A model generated the notes under the pieces. That model was not told the origin of the DNA. It made no database searches and saw only the letters and a list, made by a program, of their open reading frames with translations. From contig CATWQC010000039.1 in assembly GCA_958352845.1 (NCBI GenBank), positions 1 to 10,157 on the forward strand: a DNA stretch of 10,157 nt, in the 5' to 3' direction. Of this stretch, positions 6,557 to 10,157 are shown piece after piece. Both the position numbers and the translations under genes were made by a program. This stretch comes from an uncultured Collinsella sp. (GTDB lineage: Bacteria > Actinomycetota > Coriobacteriia > Coriobacteriales > Coriobacteriaceae). Position 1 is the first letter of the stretch. Each line of letters begins with the position of its first letter.

Positions 6557-7585
6557 ATGGCCAACAAAGTCACCCTCAAGCAGATCGCCCAGGAGGTGGG
6601 GCTTTCCCCCTCGTCGGTCTCGCTTGTGCTCAATAATCGGCCCTGTCGCATCTCGGAAGAAAACCGCAAACTCATCAAGGAGGTCGCGGCGCGCAACCAC
6701 TATGTTCCTAACCAGATTGCGCGTAGTTTGGTCATGCGCGAGTCGCGCACGCTGGGCCTTATCGTCCCTAACATCGAGAGCCGCTTTTTTGCCTCGCTCG
6801 CCGGTAGCCTGGAAAAGCGCTGCCGCGAGGATGGCTATGCGCTCTTCATTACCAGCTCGGGTGGAAGCGCCGATGACGATCTGGAGCTGCTGCGCCAGCT
6901 GGTGACGCGCGGCGTTGATGGCGTCTTCCTGGTCGTGGGCGACGAGTTCTCCGACGACCGTGCCCTGCGCGAAGAAGTCAGCCATCTGCCCATCCCGGCC
7001 GTGATGGTCGACCGTGCCATTGAGGGGCTCGAGTGCGACAAGGTGATGTTCGACCACGAGATGGGCGGCTACATGGCCACCCGCTATCTGATCGAGCAAG
7101 GCCACCGCCGTATTGCCTGTCTGGTTAACGCACGCCGCTCCAATACGGGTCGCAAACGACTTGCCGGCTATGAGCGCGCACTGCGCGAGGTTGGCTTGCC
7201 TATCGACGCACGTTTAGAGTTTGAGAGCGAGTACTACATCCCGAGTGCCTACGAGGCCTCGGAGTCGGTGCTCGCAACTGATGCTACCGCTGTGTTCGCA
7301 AGCTCGGATAACATCGCCCTCGGTCTGCTCAAGCGCTTGCACGAGATGGGGAAGAGCATCCCGGGCGACATCTCGGTGGTGAGTTACGACAACTCGGCCG
7401 CCGACGTTCTCTTTGAGCCGGCGCTGACCGCGATTGAGCAGGATCCAGGTATCCTCGCGGAGCATGCTTTTGGCTGCATGTCCAAGCGTCTTGCCGGTAG
7501 GGGCGGTAGACGTGCCGAAGAAGTCGTTCTGGAGCCGGCGCTTATCGTGAAGGGCAGCGTGCTCGATCTTACCGAATGTAGCTAA
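6557..7585 (+). CDS. LacI/GalR-family transcriptional regulator
   Basis: DNA-binding repressor or activator, normally a dimer whose operator binding is changed by a sugar or related small ligand. The 342-residue protein has the family's usual length. The helix-turn-helix is at 5-27 (TLKQIAQEVGLSPSSVSLVLN), the hinge helix at about 50-60 (YVPNQIARSLV), and a periplasmic-binding-protein-like ligand domain runs from about 65 to the end, including LGLIVPNIESRFF (66-78), RRSNTGRKRLAGYERAL, and ASSDNIALGLLKRL with PGDISVVSYDN in the second lobe. The start has AAGGAG four bases upstream. The ligand cannot be named from sequence. No sugar transporter or catabolic operon is adjacent: murB is divergent and an unrelated small gene lies downstream, so targets are probably elsewhere or, less likely, the malQ dyad in this window. 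Confidence 0.93.
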   Translation: MANKVTLKQIAQEVGLSPSSVSLVLNNRPCRISEENRKLIKEVAARNHYVPNQIARSLVMRESRTLGLIVPNIESRFFASLAGSLEKRCREDGYALFITSSGGSADDDLELLRQLVTRGVDGVFLVVGDEFSDDRALREEVSHLPIPAVMVDRAIEGLECDKVMFDHEMGGYMATRYLIEQGHRRIACLVNARRSNTGRKRLAGYERALREVGLPIDARLEFESEYYIPSAYEASESVLATDATAVFASSDNIALGLLKRLHEMGKSIPGDISVVSYDNSAADVLFEPALTAIEQDPGILAEHAFGCMSKRLAGRGGRRAEEVVLEPALIVKGSVLDLTECS

Positions 7586-7614
7586 GCGTACTTGTTTGTT
7601 TGCATAGATTGCAT

Positions 7615-7634
7615 GCGGAGTGTCCGCTATTTAC
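7615..7634 (+). terminator. weak terminator-like hairpin after the LacI-family gene
   Basis: GCGGA (7615-7619) and TCCGC (7623-7627) with a GTG loop, followed by TATTTA. The stem is only 5 bp and the U-tract poor, so it would end transcription inefficiently if at all. The much longer palindrome 16 bases downstream may contribute. Confidence 0.3.
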
Positions 7635-7642
7635 CGGCGGGG

Positions 7643-7709
7643 CCGGGGTGCCTGCCTTGTTTTGAGAAGTTCGCGGAGCCCACTTCTCAAAACAAGGCAG
7701 GCACCCCGG
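7643..7709. repeat. 67-bp perfect palindromic repeat (28-bp arms, 11-base loop)
   Basis: Bases 7643-7670 and 7682-7709 are exact reverse complements over 28 bases; the arm starts CCGGGGTGCCTGCC and ends TTTTGAGAAGT, and the loop is TCGCGGAGCCC. No U-tract follows in either direction, so it is not a standard intrinsic terminator. It lies in the 248-base gap between the LacI-family stop and the next gene. The GGTGCCTGCC core resembles widespread REP-like repeats (GTGCCTGtCC type) as I recall them, suggesting a dispersed palindromic element; copy number elsewhere in the genome is unknown. Confidence 0.8.
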
Positions 7710-7787
7710 TTCTCGTCCGTAAACTCTTCCGCTGGGCGAGCCATAGACGCCGCGTACCGATGCGATAAAGCAGTGGCTTGAAATTGG

Positions 7788-7796
7788 TGCTATATT
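7788..7796 (+). promoter_or_regulatory. candidate extended -10 promoter for the small gene and the GntR pair
   Basis: TGC followed by TATATT gives an extended -10 (TGn plus hexamer), 38 bases before the ATG at 7834. The hexamer 17 bases upstream (AAGCAG) is a poor -35, as is common with extended -10 promoters. No terminator is seen between here and 9833, so it could serve the three following genes. Confidence 0.45.
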
Positions 7797-7833
7797 CAGC
7801 ATGAGTTGTTTAATGCTAGTACGGGAGGCTGAT

Positions 7834-8325
7834 ATGGGGCTGTTCAAGAAGAAAAACCCGCAGGATGCCTTTGATCCCGATGTGTTTACCATCACGGATA
7901 CGATTTTGGACCCGCCGCGGTTTACATTTTTGCCGGCTATCTACCAGGACGCCACGCGCCGCAAGTGGGCCGTGCATCAGCGCGGCGGCGAGCCGAAGAT
8001 TTTTGACTATGCGGATGTGCTGCAGTGCGAGATTGCCGAGACCGGAAATCCCGAGGATGTGCCGGAGCTCAGCAAACGCGAACTGGCTCAGCAGATTTTG
8101 ATTAATCCAGCTCAGGCTACCAAAAACAACGCTGCCAAGCGTAATATGTGCCTTGGTATGGGTGTCATCGTTGCCGTGCAAACCGGCAAGGATGAGATTT
8201 CGAAGCTTGAGATTCCGGTGACCGCGGGCGAAGTCAAGCGAGACTCCGGCCTATATCGGTCGTATCGGAACGTTGCGGAGCAGATCAAAGAAGCCTTCGA
8301 CGCCATGAGGCGTCCGGAGCAATGA
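7834..8325 (+). CDS. small cytoplasmic protein of unknown function
   Basis: A 163-residue product with no signal peptide and no clear membrane segment. The start MGLFKKKNPQDAF has GGGAGG five bases upstream of the ATG at 7834; an in-frame ATG at 7801 has no ribosome site and overlaps the promoter. I do not recognise a catalytic motif. A segment reading KIFDYADVLQCEIAETG (about 65-81), then the hydrophobic stretch NMCLGMGVIVAVQTG (about 107-121) and a C-terminal SGLYRSYRNVAEQIKEAFDAM, recalls the PH-like core found with DUF4428/SHOCT-type proteins (I-Y-D-V strand, central apolar part, final helix). That resemblance is from memory and weak. It is followed after 35 bases by a GntR-family gene with no terminator between, so co-transcription is likely. 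The coding assignment is strong; function is unknown. Confidence 0.85.
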   Translation: MGLFKKKNPQDAFDPDVFTITDTILDPPRFTFLPAIYQDATRRKWAVHQRGGEPKIFDYADVLQCEIAETGNPEDVPELSKRELAQQILINPAQATKNNAAKRNMCLGMGVIVAVQTGKDEISKLEIPVTAGEVKRDSGLYRSYRNVAEQIKEAFDAMRRPEQ

Positions 8326-8360
8326 TTCCTGCAGCATCAAGCGGTTGAGGAGTCTTGCCC

Positions 8361-9128
8361 ATGTCGAGTGAACCATATGCGATTCCGCCCAAAGATCGCG
8401 CCTTTGAGGGTATTCTTTGGTATATCAAACATTATGACCTGCAGAGTGGCGACCGGCTGCCCGCCGAGCGTGTGCTCTGTGAAGAGCTGGGCGTGTCGCG
8501 CACGGCGTTGCGTGCTGCGATCACGCGCCTTATTTCGTGCGGAACTTTGGAAAGCCGCCGCGGTTCGGGCACCTATGTGTGTCCTCCCAAACCGCTGAAC
8601 ATCTTTCAGGAAACATGGAACTATACGCAGGCGGTGGAGAGGGTTGGCTCAAAGTCGACCGCGCGCCTGGTTTGGTCCAAGGTCGTGTATGCCGATATCG
8701 ATCTTGCCCAAAAAGCCCAGATCGACCTGGGCATGCCGCTCTTCTGCATTCGGCGCGTGCGTGTGGTCAACGGTTCCCCGGCATCGATCGAGACGGCTTA
8801 CGTCAATCTGTCTTTGTGCCCCTCGCTTCCCGATCACGATTTTGAGCAGGAAAGCCTCTACGACGTTTTGCTCAAGGAGGGGAATGTCCATGTGACGCAC
8901 GGCAAGGAGCATATTTCCATCAGCCGTCTGAACGCCGACGAGGCCAAGTTGCTGAATGCTCAGGAGGGCACGCCGGTGTTTTACAAGGCTTCGCACGAGC
9001 GCGACGAGACCGATGGCTTTGTCGAGTATTGCAAGTCCGTGATTCTGCCGACCAAGTATCGTTTTGCCGATAACGGCGAGGCAGACGGCGTTGCGACGAA
9101 GGTGGGTGTCGAATGGCTGATGCAGTAG
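8361..9128 (+). CDS. GntR-family regulator with UTRA ligand domain (first of a pair)
   Basis: HutC-subfamily transcription factor of 255 residues. The winged helix is at about 12-74: SGDRLPAERVLCEELGVSRT with recognition helix around 47-56, and the wing RRGSGTYV (66-73). The UTRA effector domain spans about 98-236, with CIRRVRVVNGSPASIETAYV, the LYDVLLKEGN segment, HISISRLNADEAKLL, and VEYCKS before the closing PTKYRF. UTRA domains usually sense phosphorylated sugars, amino sugars or related acids. The N-terminus lacks the usual PLYxQI opening of the subfamily (PKDRAFEGILWYI instead). ATG 8361 is preferred over TTG 8355 because GAGGAG lies eight bases upstream of it. The last 16 bases overlap the start of the next regulator, giving translational coupling. 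The two proteins differ clearly in sequence, so this is not a recent duplication. Confidence 0.92.
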   Translation: MSSEPYAIPPKDRAFEGILWYIKHYDLQSGDRLPAERVLCEELGVSRTALRAAITRLISCGTLESRRGSGTYVCPPKPLNIFQETWNYTQAVERVGSKSTARLVWSKVVYADIDLAQKAQIDLGMPLFCIRRVRVVNGSPASIETAYVNLSLCPSLPDHDFEQESLYDVLLKEGNVHVTHGKEHISISRLNADEAKLLNAQEGTPVFYKASHERDETDGFVEYCKSVILPTKYRFADNGEADGVATKVGVEWLMQ

Positions 9129-9826
9129 AAGACTTGCCGGTTTACAAACAAATTCGCCGCTGCATTGCGGAGCGAATCGAGCGCGGCGACTACCCGACGG
9201 GCTCGATGATTCCGTCCGAAAACGAGCTGGCCGAGGAGTTTGGCACGACACGCCTGACAATCCGAAGCGCCATGGACGAGCTGGTCAAAAGTGGCCAGAT
9301 TCGTCGCGTGCAGGGCAAAGGCGCCTTTGTGGGACATAAGTGGTTTGACGAGCACGAACGCAAGGGCGGCTTCCGCCAGTCGGTTCTGGCATCGGGCGCG
9401 ACGCCGTCGGTGCGCATCCTGGCGCGCTCCAAACGCTACGCCGGCCCGTATTATGCCGACTTGTTTGGCATCGCTGAGGACGATCTGCTTTACTCGGTGC
9501 GCCGCCTCAACTGCATCGATGGTGAGCCCGTATCGATCGAGATGACACTGATTCCGTGCCTGCTGTTTCCGGGCATCGAAGGCGTGGACATTTCGGTCTT
9601 CAGCCTGTTCGAGACCTACGATATGTTGGGACGCAAGCCAGATCAGTCGGTAGAGAAACTCGATATCGAGGCGCTGGGCGCACGCGATGCGAGTTTGCTC
9701 AATCTTGAGCCGGGCGATCTGGCGCTCGTGCTGGAAGGCCTGACCTATGACTCGAGTGGGCAGGCAATCGAGCATGCCAAGTCTTTTACCCGCGGCGACG
9801 CCGGCGGATATACCTACAACTATTAG
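9113..9826 (+). CDS. GntR-family regulator with UTRA ligand domain (second of a pair)
   Basis: HutC-subfamily regulator of 237 residues. The N-terminus has the standard PVYKQIRRCIAERIERGDY (9-27), then GSMIPSENELAEEFGTTRLT (30-49) of the winged helix and the wing QGKGAFV (67-73). The UTRA domain (about 90-232) includes LYSVRRLNCIDGEPVSIEMT and the closing IEHAKSF (219-225). AAGGTGG lies seven bases before the ATG, inside the preceding regulator gene. A strong terminator follows the stop by six bases. Beyond it are GGTATTAA repeats upstream of the next gene, which fit the GT-n-TA-n-AC type of site reported for HutC-type regulators. It may therefore control the downstream gene, perhaps with its partner as a heterodimer or through sequential control. 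The ligand is unknown. Confidence 0.93.
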   Translation: MADAVEDLPVYKQIRRCIAERIERGDYPTGSMIPSENELAEEFGTTRLTIRSAMDELVKSGQIRRVQGKGAFVGHKWFDEHERKGGFRQSVLASGATPSVRILARSKRYAGPYYADLFGIAEDDLLYSVRRLNCIDGEPVSIEMTLIPCLLFPGIEGVDISVFSLFETYDMLGRKPDQSVEKLDIEALGARDASLLNLEPGDLALVLEGLTYDSSGQAIEHAKSFTRGDAGGYTYNY

Positions 9827-9832
9827 CGTCTA

Positions 9833-9868
9833 GAGCGTCCCTGCGCACGGCGGGGTGCTCATTTTTTT
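9833..9868 (+). terminator. intrinsic terminator after the GntR pair
   Basis: GAGCGTCCC (9833-9841) pairs with GGGGTGCTC (9852-9860), seven Watson-Crick plus two G-U pairs in RNA, with a 10-base loop, followed by A and seven T. It begins six bases after the stop of the second GntR gene and isolates the downstream gene. Confidence 0.88.
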
Positions 9869-9944
9869 ACGGACATGTGTCGCATGACCGATGAACGGCA
9901 AAAACTGACCGTCTACCGAGAGGGGAGGATGAAATCAAAAAATC

Positions 9945-9991
9945 GGTATTAAAAACGGCTAACCTGTAATCGTTCACTGGTATTAAGAACC
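9945..9991 (+). promoter_or_regulatory. two GGTATTAA-type repeats, candidate GntR operators
   Basis: GGTATTAAAAAC (9945-9956) and GGTATTAAGAAC (9979-9990) are direct repeats 34 bases apart with one difference. The second extends to GGTATTAAGAACC, an imperfect dyad (GGTnnTnAnnACC) of the kind reported for HutC-type GntR regulators. No clear -35/-10 pair could be fixed nearby. The 276-base gap from 9827 to 10102 also holds the terminator above and a possible leader fold below; no convincing gene was seen in it. Confidence 0.4.
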
Positions 9992-10081
9992 TTTGAATTG
10001 TTGAGCTTGGGGCCAAGATGTCCACAAGGTTAAGCGGCGAGACGGGGCGGCAAGCCTGTCCATTCCGTGCGACAATTCAAA
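9992..10081 (+). other. possible structured leader upstream of the right-edge gene
   Basis: TTTGAATTGT (9992-10001) and ACAATTCAAA (10072-10081) are a perfect 10-bp inverted repeat; in RNA it extends to 12 pairs with one U-G pair. The 68 bases inside the arms contain smaller possible stems: CTTG/CAAG (10006-10017) and GACGGG/CCTGTC (10041-10060). AACCTT (9988-9993) can alternatively pair with AAGGTT (10026-10031), which would compete with the outer stem. No riboswitch class is recognised and no terminator is visible. It may be a leader RNA or a spaced protein-binding dyad. Confidence 0.35.
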
Positions 10082-10102
10082 CTGCTCGTGAAAGGAGCGG
10101 GA

Positions 10103-10157
10103 ATGAAGGAGACCGAGAAGATCGAGATCATGCACTTCGACCAGGAGGGCTACCTCG
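10103..10157 (+). CDS. 5' end of an unidentified gene (18 codons, cut by window edge)
   Basis: An ATG with a strong AAGGAG site five bases upstream opens a frame reading MKETEKIEIMHFDQEGYL to the window edge. The ribosome site and isolation behind a terminator make it a real gene start. Too little is present to identify it. A start with a short FDxExYL phrase recalls sugar-phosphate isomerase/deglycase SIS-domain proteins that often sit beside GntR/UTRA regulators, but this is only a guess. It is probably the first gene of the operon controlled by one of the GntR proteins to its left. Confidence 0.7.
   Translation, partial: MKETEKIEIMHFDQEGYL

Noticed and set aside
9875..9952. 25-codon frame (starts MCRMTDERQK) after the GntR terminator, with an inner 7-codon frame MKSKNRY
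   Set aside because: No ribosome site before the first ATG, and the GGAGG before the inner ATG is directly adjacent to it, too close to work well; a leader peptide cannot be excluded.

Overview
The window looks like chromosomal DNA from a high-GC, Gram-positive actinobacterium. The protein sequences and intergenic style resemble the gut Coriobacteriia (Collinsella-like); that placement is an impression from sequence character, since no search could be run. All genes except the two cut by the window edges appear intact. No rRNA, tRNA, CRISPR array or transposase gene was seen.

Left part (1-3712, minus strand) is carbohydrate metabolism. galE (UDP-glucose 4-epimerase) ends at a strong intrinsic terminator. 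A separate malQ-glgP transcription unit (4-alpha-glucanotransferase, then glycogen/maltodextrin phosphorylase, cut by the left edge) follows, with a 19-bp dyad over its candidate promoter. MalQ and GlgP together convert malto-oligosaccharides or glycogen to glucose and glucose-1-phosphate. GalE interconverts UDP-glucose and UDP-galactose.

Middle part (3713-6556) is cell wall. A secreted coiled-coil hydrolase with a C-terminal Cys/His peptidase-like domain (PcsB/CwlO-like layout, apparently Tat-exported) is transcribed to the right and converges on murB, which makes UDP-N-acetylmuramate. Between them lies a 136-bp element bounded by perfect 33-bp inverted repeats, with a terminator nested inside and a second terminator at the murB stop.

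Right part (6557-10157, plus strand) is regulatory: a LacI/GalR-family regulator divergent from murB; a second long perfect palindrome (28-bp arms, 11-base loop); a small conserved-looking protein of unknown function; and two overlapping GntR/UTRA regulators ended by a terminator. The last 275 bases before the right edge hold paired GGTATTAA motifs (candidate operators for one of the GntR proteins), an inverted repeat that could fold in the leader RNA, and the first 18 codons of another gene.

The most unusual signals are the two long, perfect, non-coding inverted-repeat elements, whose arms share a GTGCCyGCC core; the overlapping UTRA-regulator pair; and the structured region upstream of the right-edge gene.
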